The position numbers and the translations under genes were made by a program. The notes below the pieces were generated by a model that was not told the origin of the DNA, made no database searches, and saw only the letters and a program-made list of their open reading frames with translations. Shown piece by piece: positions 8,392-16,361 of a DNA stretch of 64,000 nucleotides. The stretch comes from JADJOM01 sp963817435 (lineage in GTDB: Bacteria; Gemmatimonadota; Gemmatimonadetes; Gemmatimonadales; GWC2-71-9), in assembly GCA_963817435.1 (NCBI GenBank), contig CAWFNY010000003.1, positions 372,001 to 436,000 of the forward strand. The letters run 5' to 3'. Within the stretch, counting starts at the first letter, position 1; the number at the start of each line of letters is the position of its first letter.

Positions 8392-8856
8392 CTACTTGAT
8401 CCGCTCGAAGGTTACGAAAGGAATCCCGGCGATCAGCCGCGGCCGGGCGAGCACCATGGGCTGAGTCTCCGCGGCCACGGGCGGGGGAAGTACCAGGACT
8501 TCCTTGAGCGTCAGGCCGACCATGGCGATGAACACCGCCGCCGCTACGGTCGCCGCCCAGGGGGAAACCCGCGGCGGCAGCGGCTCCGGCACCACCTCCC
8601 CGCTCTTGATCCGCGCTTCCAGCCGGGCCATGAATCCGACCGACGGCGTGACCTGCTCACCCCGAAGCGCCTCAACGCCCTCCCGCACCGCGCGGTCGAA
8701 TGCGGTGCAGGCAGGGCAGACTTCGAGGTGGTCGTCCATCTCGGCGGCGAGCACCGGATCGTGGGCGTCACGATAAGCGCAGTACCGGCGCCGGAATTCT
8801 CGGCAGTCAATCAAGCAGTTACGGCTCTTGCTGTGGGATCCAGGGGCCGTCGGCAA
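8392..8856 (-). CDS. Zinc-finger anti-sigma factor (membrane-anchored)
   Basis: 154 residues if read from the TTG at 8856; a TTG about 15 codons later, before IDCREF, is also possible. The N-terminal part carries DHLEVCPAC, the HxxxCxxC zinc site of ZAS anti-sigma domains. A single transmembrane helix (SPWAATVAAAVFIAMVGLTL) follows near residue 105, with a short outer tail. It lies directly downstream of the ECF sigma gene, the classic cognate pairing, and would hold the sigma factor at the membrane until an envelope signal. The 69 bases between them contain an inverted repeat TATACAG-N6-CTGTATA. Confidence 0.82.
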   Translation of the reverse strand: MPTAPGSHSKSRNCLIDCREFRRRYCAYRDAHDPVLAAEMDDHLEVCPACTAFDRAVREGVEALRGEQVTPSVGFMARLEARIKSGEVVPEPLPPRVSPWAATVAAAVFIAMVGLTLKEVLVLPPPVAAETQPMVLARPRLIAGIPFVTFERIK

Positions 8857-8882
8857 GGAAATGCGGCCGCGTCTGTTAACTA

Positions 8883-8902
8883 TATACAGCCGGGCCTGTA
8901 TA
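8883..8902. promoter_or_regulatory. Inverted repeat between sigma and anti-sigma genes
   Basis: TATACAG (8883-8889) and CTGTATA (8896-8902) form a perfect 7-bp inverted repeat around CCGGGC. It lies in the 69-base gap between the ECF sigma stop and the anti-sigma start, in an otherwise GC-rich sequence. It may be an RNA hairpin that tunes anti-sigma expression or a protein site. It is not a LexA box because the half-sites face the wrong way. Confidence 0.4.
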
Positions 8903-8925
8903 AGGTTCCGGTGATCCTTCGGGAA

Positions 8926-9576
8926 TCAATCCAGGTGGGGCTGAATCAGCTCGGCGAAGCTCTGACGGGCCCGGTTCAGGCGGCTCTTCACCGTTCCCAG
9001 GTTGCAGTGCATGATTTCGGCGATTTCCTCGTAGCTCTTGCCCTCCAGTTCCCGGAGCACGAAGACCTCACGGTGGTGGGAGGAGAGCTTGGCGACGGTC
9101 TCGTCGACGAGGGCCCTGAGGGTCCGTTGCTCGAGGAGGTCATCGGGGCGGTTGTCCTTGTCCTCGAAATCGACCGGCCGGTTGTCTTCCTCATCGCGCG
9201 GACGAGCCTGCTCGAAGCTCACCAGCGGAGACCGGCCCCGGTTGCGCAGCTCGTTCTTGGCCAGATTCGATGCGATGGTGTAGACCCAGGTGGAGAACTT
9301 GCGGCTGCGGTCGAAGCGGTCGAGGTGCCGATGCACCCGGAGGAAGGCCTCCTGCACGAGATCTTCGGCGCGCTCCCGGTCTCCGATCATGCGATAGACG
9401 AAATTGAGCAGCCGGACCTGATAGCGGGCGACGATCTGTCCGAAGGCGCGCGGGTCGCCATTGAGATGGGCCTCGATCAGCGCGTTGACCTCGGTCGCGG
9501 GAGCAGTGGCCGGGGCCAGCGGCGCAGGCTGCTTCCCTACCGAAAAGGCGGACTTGAGCAACCGAATCAGCACCAT
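8926..9576 (-). CDS. ECF RNA polymerase sigma factor, RpoE-like
   Basis: 216 residues. Region 2 shows VYRMIGDRERAEDLVQEAFLRVHRHLDRFD and STWVYTIASNLAKNELR. Region 4 shows LSSHHREVFVLRELEGKSYEEIAEI with the helix-turn-helix CNLGTVKSRLNRAR. An acidic linker (DEEDNRPVDFEDKDNRPDD) separates them, as in RpoE/SigW-type group 1 to 4 factors. A good Shine-Dalgarno, GGGAGGA, precedes the ATG. It lies 12 nt after the Nudix gene and before the zinc-finger anti-sigma, so regulation by release from that anti-sigma is likely. Downstream targets cannot be seen here. Confidence 0.92.
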   Translation of the reverse strand: MVLIRLLKSAFSVGKQPAPLAPATAPATEVNALIEAHLNGDPRAFGQIVARYQVRLLNFVYRMIGDRERAEDLVQEAFLRVHRHLDRFDRSRKFSTWVYTIASNLAKNELRNRGRSPLVSFEQARPRDEEDNRPVDFEDKDNRPDDLLEQRTLRALVDETVAKLSSHHREVFVLRELEGKSYEEIAEIMHCNLGTVKSRLNRARQSFAELIQPHLD

Positions 9577-9588
9577 CGCGTCCTCCCT

Positions 9589-10149
9589 CTAACCGCGCAG
9601 TGATGCGCGGAACGCCCGGAGATACAGCAGGGCAACCAGCGTCTTCCCGTCCATGATCTCGCCGCGCTCGATCAGGCCCATCGTGACCGACCAGGGCGTG
9701 GGGCAGAGTTCGAGGAATTCATCGGCCTCGCGATCGTGCGCTCCTGCCGTCAATCCGCTCGCCACGAACAGATGGATTCGCTCGTCGGTGAATCCGGGCG
9801 TCGTATAGAACGTGGTCAGCGGCTCCAGCCGTTCCGCCCGCATCCCCGTTTCCTCGGCCAGCTCCCGTCTGGCGCATTCCTCCGGCTGCTCTCCCGGATC
9901 GAGCCGCCCCGCCGGAATCTCCCAGATCATCCCGTCCGCGGCATGGCGGAACTGCCGGATGAGCAGCACCCGCGGGTCTGGTGCGGCCGGGTCATCCAGG
10001 AAGGGGACGACCGCCGAGGCTCCGGGATGACGGAACATCTCGAGCGTACTGACGGACCCGTCGGGAAACTGTACCGTGTCGATGTCGAGGTGGACGACAC
10101 GACCGGTGTAGCGGCGTTCAGCGGAGAGCAGCGTCATCAGACTCAACAT
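9589..10149 (-). CDS. Nudix hydrolase, ADP-ribose pyrophosphatase type
   Basis: 186 residues from ATG at 10149, which has a purine-rich stretch in front; an upstream in-frame ATG at 10173 gives 8 more residues. The Nudix box is complete: G-x5-E-x7-REL-x-EE-x-G, seen as GRLDPGEQPEECARRELAEE then TG. The fold around it (TGRVVHLDIDTVQFPDG, AVVPFLDD, VLLIRQFRHA) matches ADP-ribose/NudF-type enzymes that split ADP-ribose to AMP and ribose 5-phosphate. It is the first gene of the Nudix - ECF sigma - anti-sigma group. The reason for this pairing is not evident. Confidence 0.88.
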   Translation of the reverse strand: MLSLMTLLSAERRYTGRVVHLDIDTVQFPDGSVSTLEMFRHPGASAVVPFLDDPAAPDPRVLLIRQFRHAADGMIWEIPAGRLDPGEQPEECARRELAEETGMRAERLEPLTTFYTTPGFTDERIHLFVASGLTAGAHDREADEFLELCPTPWSVTMGLIERGEIMDGKTLVALLYLRAFRASLRG

Positions 10150-10416
10150 GCCGCCCCCGTACCGGGGAGACAAGGGTATGGGGATGTCGCGGGGCGTGCA
10201 AGCCTGTAATCATGAACATTGGACGGCGAGGCAGGCCGCCAGTGGGCACTCCGTGACTCACACGCCGAGCCGGTACAGTCGCACCCCGGCAGCCCGCTCT
10301 TCCCGGAACTTCTTCAGAATCCGTATTGCCGCTGGCGTGCGGTTGGCGACCGGTCGAGAATTAGGCCAGAAGGCTGTGGCCGTCCTCCGTGGTACGATCC
10401 CGTCGAAGAAGCTCCG
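10150..10416. other. Divergent intergenic region, Nudix / histidine kinase
   Basis: About 270 bases without a convincing gene. A TACGAT box at roughly 10393-10398 lies upstream of the kinase ATG and could be a -10 element. Short open frames here show no recognisable family. Confidence 0.3.
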
Positions 10417-12171
10417 ATGACCGCAGCGACACTCTCGCCAGCCCCACCCAGGGACGCTCGCATCCCGACCTGGGTGTGGGTTGTCCTCGCCGGCGTGGTG
10501 TGGGGCGGGCTGGCGCTGGTGCGGTTGCTGAGCGGCCCGGAAGGCTGGTCGCATACCGAGCGCTGGATCTGCTTCGGGACGACCACACTGGTCTACGCCG
10601 GCCTCTTCGCCGCCGCTGCCCACCGCCGCGATCTGAGTCCCAGGCTTTGTCAGGCGCTGGCGATCAATGCCGCCGCGTTTGCGCTGACGGCCGGCAGCTA
10701 TCTGTACGATCTGGCCGGTCCGGCGATTGGCCTGCCTGCCGCCTCCTCAGCGACCGAGGCGGTCATCACGGTGCTGACCTACGCGATCGCGCTGGTGGGA
10801 CTGCTCCGCTGGCCGATGACCGCACTCTCGGGGGGAAGCTGGTGGCACTTCGGACTCGATGCCGCCATCGGTATCGGCGGCATGGTGCTGTTCTTCTCGA
10901 TCCTGATCACTCTGCCAGGAACGGCCGGCACGATGCCGGAGGACACGAGACTATGGGTCCTCACCTACGGCAGCGCATTGCTGCTCGACCTCGTCGCGCT
11001 GAACGTGGTGGTGGTTCGCGGGATCGCGTTGCCGAGCCGGCGTGCCTTCTGGGTGTTCATGTCGGCGCTCGTGATCGAGATCGTGAGCCTGGTCGTGACC
11101 CAGTACCTCGTGTATGCCCATGCCGAGCTGGCCGACGCGGGTGCGGACGACGCGATCTACATACTGCTGCAGCTGCTCTACGTCTGGTCCGGTATCCTGT
11201 TCCTCGCCGACCCCGTGCGTGACCCGTCGCTCGCGCCACTGCCGGCCTGGCTGCGCACCTTCAACCCGCTGCCGCTTCTGGCGATTGCCGGGGTGGCGGC
11301 GCTGGTCGTCCACGAGAGCCTGGGTGGTGACGTTCGGAAGACCGCGATCGTAGCGCTGGGCCTCGTCGCCCTGGTGGTCCTGCTGGTCATCCGGCTGATG
11401 GCCACGGTGCTGGAGAACATGCGGCTGTTGCGCGCGGAAGCGGCCGAGGAACGGCGGCGGCAGGCGGAGAAGATGGGGGCGGTGAGCCGGCTGGCCGGTG
11501 GCATCGCGCATGAATTCAACAACCTGATGACCACGGTGATGGGCCACGCGGAACTCGGCGCCGAGGACCTGCCGGACGACTCGCCCGCGCGCGAGGACTT
11601 CGCGCGGATCCTCGACGCGGGTTCGCGTGCGGCCGGGCTGACGAACCAGCTGCTTGCGTTCAGTGGCCAGCAGGTGACCCAGCCGACGCCGATGGATCTG
11701 GCGGATCTCGTCAGGCAGCGTGGCGAGGCGCTGGCGGCCCGCGCGCCGGACGGGGTGACGGTCGCATTTGCCATCGGGGCGGCGCCGGCCATGGCGATGG
11801 GGGATGCCCGGCAGCTCGGGCTGGTCCTCGAGCAGCTGGTGGGGAACGCCTTTGCCGCCATGCCGTCCGGCGGACGGGTCACGCTTGGAGTCAGGGCGGA
11901 GCGGCTGGAGACACCGCTTGAGACGCCGTACCTCCCGGTGGCACCGGCGGACTACATCGTCCTCACGGTGGAAGACACCGGCGTCGGAATCGCGCCGCAG
12001 GATCTGCCACGGATCTTCGATCCCTTCTTCTCCACCCGGCCGATGCACGCCGCCGCCGGCCTGGGTCTCGCCGCGGTGTATGGGATCGTGGCGGCACACG
12101 ACGGCGGGATCGCCGTGGAGAGCGCGCCGGGCCGGGGGACGACCGTCCGGATCTATCTGAAGCGGGTGTGA
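10417..12171 (+). CDS. Membrane sensor histidine kinase
   Basis: 584 residues from ATG at 10417; the open frame extends upstream but without family features. The first 340 residues contain about ten hydrophobic segments in the style of 7TM/MASE-like sensing modules, with no PAS domain. The HisKA region has GGIAHEFNNL with the phospho-accepting His near residue 365. The ATPase domain follows with the N box QLVGNAFAAM, G1 VEDTGVGI, F box FDPFFST and G2 GLGLAAVYGI. The HEFNN form of the H box is typical of NtrB/hybrid-type kinases. No response regulator is adjacent, so this is an orphan and its partner is unknown. Confidence 0.9.
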   Translation: MTAATLSPAPPRDARIPTWVWVVLAGVVWGGLALVRLLSGPEGWSHTERWICFGTTTLVYAGLFAAAAHRRDLSPRLCQALAINAAAFALTAGSYLYDLAGPAIGLPAASSATEAVITVLTYAIALVGLLRWPMTALSGGSWWHFGLDAAIGIGGMVLFFSILITLPGTAGTMPEDTRLWVLTYGSALLLDLVALNVVVVRGIALPSRRAFWVFMSALVIEIVSLVVTQYLVYAHAELADAGADDAIYILLQLLYVWSGILFLADPVRDPSLAPLPAWLRTFNPLPLLAIAGVAALVVHESLGGDVRKTAIVALGLVALVVLLVIRLMATVLENMRLLRAEAAEERRRQAEKMGAVSRLAGGIAHEFNNLMTTVMGHAELGAEDLPDDSPAREDFARILDAGSRAAGLTNQLLAFSGQQVTQPTPMDLADLVRQRGEALAARAPDGVTVAFAIGAAPAMAMGDARQLGLVLEQLVGNAFAAMPSGGRVTLGVRAERLETPLETPYLPVAPADYIVLTVEDTGVGIAPQDLPRIFDPFFSTRPMHAAAGLGLAAVYGIVAAHDGGIAVESAPGRGTTVRIYLKRV

Positions 12172-12216
12172 CGATCGCCCGGACTAGAGCGGCAGGCGGC
12201 GCGATGCGTCAGTGAC

Positions 12217-12807
12217 TCACCAGAGCCTGAGCAGCACGACCGGGATCTTCCACGCCTCCGCCGCGAGGAAGAGCGCTTCCTCGCGGCGGCTGGCCGAGAT
12301 GGGGCTGGTGGTGGTTGGAGACGTCCAGGCGCGGAGCCCCACACGGTCGGCCTCGAGCCGGAGCCTCAGCATGTGGAAGGGGTCGCTCACCAGCAGCACG
12401 CGGCCGATCTGATGCTCCTCCGCCCACTCCGCGACACTGCGGATGGAGGCTTGCGTCGAGCGTCCCTCGGGCCGGACGACGACCGCGCTGTCCGGTACGC
12501 CGTGCGCAACGAGGTACTGACGGCCGACCGTCGCCTCACTCACCCGGTCGCCCTCGCCGATGCCGCCGGTGACGACGATGGTGTGCGCCAGCCCTTCGCG
12601 ATACAGGCCGAGCGCGTGATCGAGGCGCGCACGCAGCACCGGCGAGGGCTTGCCGTTGTATTGTGCGGCGCCGAGGACGACGATGGCACCGGCCGGGTGG
12701 CGCTGATCCTGGCGGCTCACCAGCAGCACGCCGACGAAGCACGCGAGATACGCGAGAGCGATACTGGCGAGGGTGGCCAGGAGTATGCGGCGGGGGACGG
12801 ATTTCAC
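12217..12807 (-). CDS. YdcF/SanA-like (DUF218) protein
   Basis: 196 residues from GTG at 12807. One N-terminal membrane helix (ILLATLASIALAYLACFVGVLLV) anchors a DUF218 domain containing AIVVLGAAQYNG, an Arg/His patch (RARLDHALGLYREG), VVTGGIGEGDRVSEA and VLLVSDPFHMLR. SanA/YdcF relatives are linked to envelope barrier function and cell-wall precursor metabolism, but the reaction is uncertain. A TAAGTT box ends 6 nt before the GTG, resembling the leaderless arrangement seen at holA. The purine-rich heptamer repeat lies directly upstream. Confidence 0.8.
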   Translation of the reverse strand: MKSVPRRILLATLASIALAYLACFVGVLLVSRQDQRHPAGAIVVLGAAQYNGKPSPVLRARLDHALGLYREGLAHTIVVTGGIGEGDRVSEATVGRQYLVAHGVPDSAVVVRPEGRSTQASIRSVAEWAEEHQIGRVLLVSDPFHMLRLRLEADRVGLRAWTSPTTTSPISASRREEALFLAAEAWKIPVVLLRLW

Positions 12808-12823
12808 CGCAACAACTTACTAC

Positions 12824-12900
12824 GGGGAAAAGGGAAAAGGGAAAGGGAAGAGGGAAGAGGGAAGAGGGAAGAGGGAAGAGGAAGGGAAGAGGAAAGAGGA
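12824..12900. repeat. Polypurine tandem repeat, (GGGAAGA)n
   Basis: About 77 bases of pure G/A. It starts with GGGAAAA/GGGAAA units, then about five GGGAAGA heptamers, then degenerate units (GGAAGGGAAGAGGAAAGAGG). It lies between the MBL gene (ends 12938) and the YdcF-like gene (starts 12807), both on the minus strand, so the transcribed strand carries a long polypyrimidine tract. Heptamer arrays like this change copy number by slippage. Being just upstream of a start codon, it could alter expression. Confidence 0.85.
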
Positions 12901-12937
12901 TTCGGATGCGAGCGCCTGTTTCCTCTTCCCTCCAATC

Positions 12938-14329
12938 TCACGCCAGGTCGAACTGTTCTCCCTGTCTCGGAATCTCCACCTTCCGCACCCCCTCCTCACG
13001 AAGGATCTGCGCCATCGCCGTGGCGGCGTCGGGTTCGCCATGCACCACGAAGGCCCGGCGGATCGGGCCACCGAGCTTGCGGACCCAGTTGCGGAGTTCG
13101 GTCTTGTCGGCGTGCGCCGAGTAGCCACCGATCGACTCCACCTCGCAGCGGAGCGGATACTCCTCTCCCATCAGCTTCACGATCCTGGCACCCTCCTGGA
13201 TGCGGCGGCCGAGGGTGTGCTCGGCCTGGAAGCCGACGAACAGCACCAGGGTCTTGTGATCGCCGACGTGGTTGGCGAGATGGTGGACGATCCTCCCCGA
13301 TTCCGCCATGCCGCTCGCCGCGATGATGACCGCGGGGCCGGGCATGGTGTTGAGCTTCTTGGAGTCCTGCACGTCGCGCACGTAGCGGAGCAATGGGAAG
13401 TCGAACAGCGCCGTGGTCTTCTCGATCATCTGCTCGCCGCGATCGAAGAGATCGGGATGCAGCCGGAAGATGGCGGTGGCATCGACCGCGAGCGGGCTGT
13501 CGACGTAGATCGGCAGGCCGGGGATCTTTCCGGCGCGGAACAGCTGGTGCAGGCTGTACACCAGCTCCTGGGTCCGCCCCACCGCGAACGACGGGATCAG
13601 GAGCTTGCCGCCGCGCCCCGCGACGCGGCGCACCATTTCGCCGAGCTTCTCCTCCGCGCCCGCGATCGAATCATGACTGCGGTTGCCGTAGGTGGACTCG
13701 ATGATGAGCGTGTCGATCGGGCCGGAGGGGGGATCGGGATCGCGGATGATCGGCAGGCCGGCGCGCCCGATGTCTCCCGAGAAGACCAGCCGGTGGCCGG
13801 CGCCTTCCGTCAGGCGGAGATCCACCGAGGCGGAGCCCAGGATGTGGCCGGCGTCGGTGAACTCGAAGGCGAGATGCTTGCGGAGATGCTGGACCCGCCG
13901 GTATGGCACGCCGACGATCAGGTCCTGCACGGCTACCGCGTCGGCCATCGTGTACAGCGGTTCGCTCTCCGGCCCCGCCCGTCCGCGGCGCGCGAGGAAC
14001 TCGGCATCCTTTTCCTGGATGTGAGCCGCATCGGCGAGCATGATCGCACACAGATCGCGGGTGGCCGCCGTGGCGTAGATGGGACCGTGGAACCCGTGGC
14101 TCACCAGCAGCGGCAGCCGCCCCGCGTGATCGATATGGGCGTGACTCAGGATCACCGCGTCGATGCGCCGGGGATCGATGGGCAGGTTGGCATTGAGCGC
14201 CCTCGCCTCCGCGCGCCGGCCCTGGAAGAGTCCCGCGTCGAGCAGGATCCGCGCGCCGGCCGCCTCCAGCAGGTGCATCGAGCCGGTCACCTGGCCGGCC
14301 GCGCCATGGAACGTGATGCTGATGGTCAT
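12938..14329 (-). CDS. Metallo-beta-lactamase/beta-CASP RNA-processing exonuclease family protein
   Basis: 463 residues. The MBL signature is SHAHIDHAG (HxHxDH, near residue 62), with a further zinc ligand in DAGHILGSA and GDIGR. The beta-CASP insert includes STYGNRSH, SFAVGRTQEL and ASGMAESGR, and the C-terminal RMMBL part ends with GGYSAHADKTEL. This architecture matches YSH1/CPSF73-like bacterial exonucleases rather than RNase J, which is longer and differs at the start. It likely processes RNA. It is not clearly co-transcribed with neighbours. Confidence 0.88.
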   Translation of the reverse strand: MTISITFHGAAGQVTGSMHLLEAAGARILLDAGLFQGRRAEARALNANLPIDPRRIDAVILSHAHIDHAGRLPLLVSHGFHGPIYATAATRDLCAIMLADAAHIQEKDAEFLARRGRAGPESEPLYTMADAVAVQDLIVGVPYRRVQHLRKHLAFEFTDAGHILGSASVDLRLTEGAGHRLVFSGDIGRAGLPIIRDPDPPSGPIDTLIIESTYGNRSHDSIAGAEEKLGEMVRRVAGRGGKLLIPSFAVGRTQELVYSLHQLFRAGKIPGLPIYVDSPLAVDATAIFRLHPDLFDRGEQMIEKTTALFDFPLLRYVRDVQDSKKLNTMPGPAVIIAASGMAESGRIVHHLANHVGDHKTLVLFVGFQAEHTLGRRIQEGARIVKLMGEEYPLRCEVESIGGYSAHADKTELRNWVRKLGGPIRRAFVVHGEPDAATAMAQILREEGVRKVEIPRQGEQFDLA

Positions 14330-14368
14330 CGTCGGAAGAACCGTCGAAGTGAAGTTGGGATCCGGCCG

Positions 14369-15295
14369 TCAGGAACCGGAGGCGCGTTCGATCCAGTCGG
14401 GCACGACCGGTTCTCCCCGAAAGACCGACGGCGACACCCCGCGGGTGATCGCCCACCGATGCAGCCAGGTGATCCCGCCGCTCCCGGTGTACCGGTCGGG
14501 CGAGGCATAGGCGCCGTCGGCGAGGGCCCGCTCGAGCGGAATGAAGTCGTAGCCGCGCGTGCTCAGCCAGGTCGCGAGTGCATCGAAGGCATCCGCATTC
14601 AGCCGGCTCGCGTGCACCAGCAGAATCTGCGGGATGTCCCGGCCGACTATCGCCCGGGCCTGACCTTCGTAGAAAATGATCACCGCCTGCATGTATCCAA
14701 GGTACTCCGCCCGCACCCGGGCGGCCGTCGCCGAGTCCCCCGCCTCCCGCAGCCGGTCGTAGGCAGCGGCAAAGACGTAGTCGGCGTTGTCCACCGTCAC
14801 CGGCGCTACCCGGTAGCCATGCGCGGCGAGAAACGCCGTCACGCTGTCGCGGGTGGCGAGGTCGCGGCCGGTGTGGAGATAGGGATGACGGAAGAAGCGC
14901 GGCGCCATGCCCCGTTCGGCGAGCAGTGGCCGCAGCACCGTCTCTCCGCGCAAGATCTCGGATTCGTACTTCGCCAGCGACGTGTCATGCAGATCGACGT
15001 GGGACCAGGTGTGATTACCGAGTTCCAGGCCGGCATCCAGCCAGCGCCGGAGCAGGCCGACCCGTCGCGCATCAGGCGTCCCATCCTCGGCGTCGAGCTT
15101 GTGCTCGTTCACGAACCCGGTGGCCGGGATCCCGTGCCTGACGACCGTCCGCAGCAGATCCGCGGTGACCGACTCCTGCGCGGCGACGTCGTGCTGGAAG
15201 CGGACCACCGGAAGATCGTCGAAGGTCACCGCCATCGTGCGCCTCGAGGAGTCCTGCGCCACCGCCAGCAGGCAGAGGGCGGCGAGCGCGATCAT
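14369..15295 (-). CDS. Secreted polysaccharide deacetylase (NodB domain)
   Basis: 308 residues. A short signal sequence (MIALAALCLLAVAQ) leads into a NodB fold with motif 1 TFDD, motif 2 NHTWSHVD (zinc His pair) and motif 3 RFFRHPYLHTG. The later HASRLN resembles the conserved histidine of motif 5. Such enzymes remove N- or O-acetyl groups from peptidoglycan or other glycans using a divalent metal. The start overlaps the upp stop by 4 nt, so it follows upp in one transcript, though the functions are unrelated. Confidence 0.88.
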   Translation of the reverse strand: MIALAALCLLAVAQDSSRRTMAVTFDDLPVVRFQHDVAAQESVTADLLRTVVRHGIPATGFVNEHKLDAEDGTPDARRVGLLRRWLDAGLELGNHTWSHVDLHDTSLAKYESEILRGETVLRPLLAERGMAPRFFRHPYLHTGRDLATRDSVTAFLAAHGYRVAPVTVDNADYVFAAAYDRLREAGDSATAARVRAEYLGYMQAVIIFYEGQARAIVGRDIPQILLVHASRLNADAFDALATWLSTRGYDFIPLERALADGAYASPDRYTGSGGITWLHRWAITRGVSPSVFRGEPVVPDWIERASGS

Positions 15296-15936
15296 CGGGT
15301 GCCGAAGAGCCGGTCGCCGGCGTCGCCGAGTCCCGGGACAATGAAGCCGTGCTCGTTGAGGGCGCGGTCCAGCGCGGCGGCGTAGACGGGGACATCGGGG
15401 TGGCCCTCGAGCATGCGGCGCACGCCCTCGGGCGCGGCGACGATGCAGAGGAACTTGATCCGCCGCGCTCCCGCCGACTTGAGCGTCGTCACCGCCGCGG
15501 TGGCGGAGCCGCCGGTGGCGAGCATCGGATCGAGAATGAAGTAGTCGCGATCCCGTTCGTCGGAGGGCAGCTTGGCGTAATAGCGCGTCGGTTCGAGGGA
15601 ATCCTCATCGCGCGAGACGCCGATGTGCCCCACCCGCGCGGTCGGGAGCAACTGGGAGACCCCGTCCACCATGCCGAGGCCGGCGCGGAGGATCGGCACC
15701 AGCGTCAGCTTCTTGTCGGAGACCATCCGGCCCGTCATCCGCTCCAGCGGCGTGTCGATCTCCACCGCGACCGTCGGCAGGTCCTTGGTCACCTCATAGG
15801 CCATCAGCGTCGCGATCTCGCTGACCAGCTGCTTGAAGTCGCGGGTGCTGGTGGACTTGTCGCGGAGCAGCGTCAGCTTGTGCTGGATGAGCGGATGATC
15901 GAGAACCGTGAGGTTCGGCAGGCCGGAGAGTGGCAT
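15292..15936 (-). CDS. upp: Uracil phosphoribosyltransferase
   Basis: 214 residues from ATG at 15936, close to the usual 208-210; longer upstream reading has no family support. The N-terminus LTVLDHPLIQHKLTLLRDK is characteristic. The PRPP loop is FILDPMLATGGSA, and the C-terminal uracil site includes EHGFIVPGLGDAGDRLFGT. It makes UMP from uracil and PRPP in pyrimidine salvage. The next gene overlaps by 4 nt. A palindromic repeat sits 57 bases upstream. Confidence 0.96.
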   Translation of the reverse strand: MPLSGLPNLTVLDHPLIQHKLTLLRDKSTSTRDFKQLVSEIATLMAYEVTKDLPTVAVEIDTPLERMTGRMVSDKKLTLVPILRAGLGMVDGVSQLLPTARVGHIGVSRDEDSLEPTRYYAKLPSDERDRDYFILDPMLATGGSATAAVTTLKSAGARRIKFLCIVAAPEGVRRMLEGHPDVPVYAAALDRALNEHGFIVPGLGDAGDRLFGTR

Positions 15937-15993
15937 GGGGAGAAGATGACGGTCGGCCGGATGCCGGACAAGGCGTGGGGTGGCCCGGCAGAA

Positions 15994-16013
15994 GGGTGAC
16001 CGGCCGGTCACCC
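15994..16013. repeat. 20-bp perfect palindrome between lipoprotein and upp genes
   Basis: GGGTGACCGG and CCGGTCACCC are exact inverted arms with no spacer, flanked by CTAC on one side. It begins immediately after the lipoprotein stop codon. It resembles the GTAGGGG..CCGG..CCCCTAC class of small dispersed palindromes in GC-rich genomes, but no second copy was noticed in this window. As RNA it would be a strong hairpin without a U-tract. Confidence 0.6.
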
Positions 16014-16361
16014 CTACGACGGCACCTTCACCACCACCCGTCGGCACACCGATTCCCCCTTGACGCAGACGCTGGCGCGGATCAGCCCCGACGGGTCGCC
16101 GCTCACGTCGAGCGTCGGTGGCGCGGTGAAATAGCTGGAGTCCGGCGTGACGCTGTCGCCCTTGAAGCGGAGCACCGAGCCGTCCCGCCGCTCGAGGGAC
16201 GGCACCAGCCGGGCGTTGATGCGGGCACCCGGAGCACCGACGAGCGTCAGCCGGCCGCCGGCCGCGGTGCTCTCCCGGCGAACTCGCGCCAGCGGCGCTG
16301 GTGGCCGAGCGCAGGCGGAGATGAGGAGCAGTGCCGCGACATACGCGGCACGCGCCGTCAC
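16014..16361 (-). CDS. Small lipoprotein, unknown function
   Basis: 115 residues from GTG at 16361, which overlaps the stop of the redoxin gene (GTGA arrangement). The signal is ARAAYVAALLLISAC with lipidated Cys. The mature part (VRRESTAAGGRLTLVG ... SVCVKGESVCRRVVVKVPS) is beta-rich with a C-terminal Cys pair (VCVKGESVC) that could form a disulfide. No domain is recognised. Coupling to a periplasmic thioredoxin-like protein makes the disulfide idea attractive but unproven. Confidence 0.65.
   Translation of the reverse strand: MTARAAYVAALLLISACARPPAPLARVRRESTAAGGRLTLVGAPGARINARLVPSLERRDGSVLRFKGDSVTPDSSYFTAPPTLDVSGDPSGLIRASVCVKGESVCRRVVVKVPS

Noticed and set aside
8883..8902. LexA-type SOS box between sigma and anti-sigma genes
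   Set aside because: The ACAG and CTGT half-sites face outward, opposite to a LexA box (CTGT-N8-ACAG).
10258..10360. Possible protein tail on the minus strand upstream of the histidine kinase
   Set aside because: The short frame ending in AAGVRLYRLGV looks protein-like but has no start, no partner and no family I recognise.
12824..12900. Possible CRISPR-like array in the purine repeat
   Set aside because: Units are 7 bases with no spacers; it is a simple tandem repeat.
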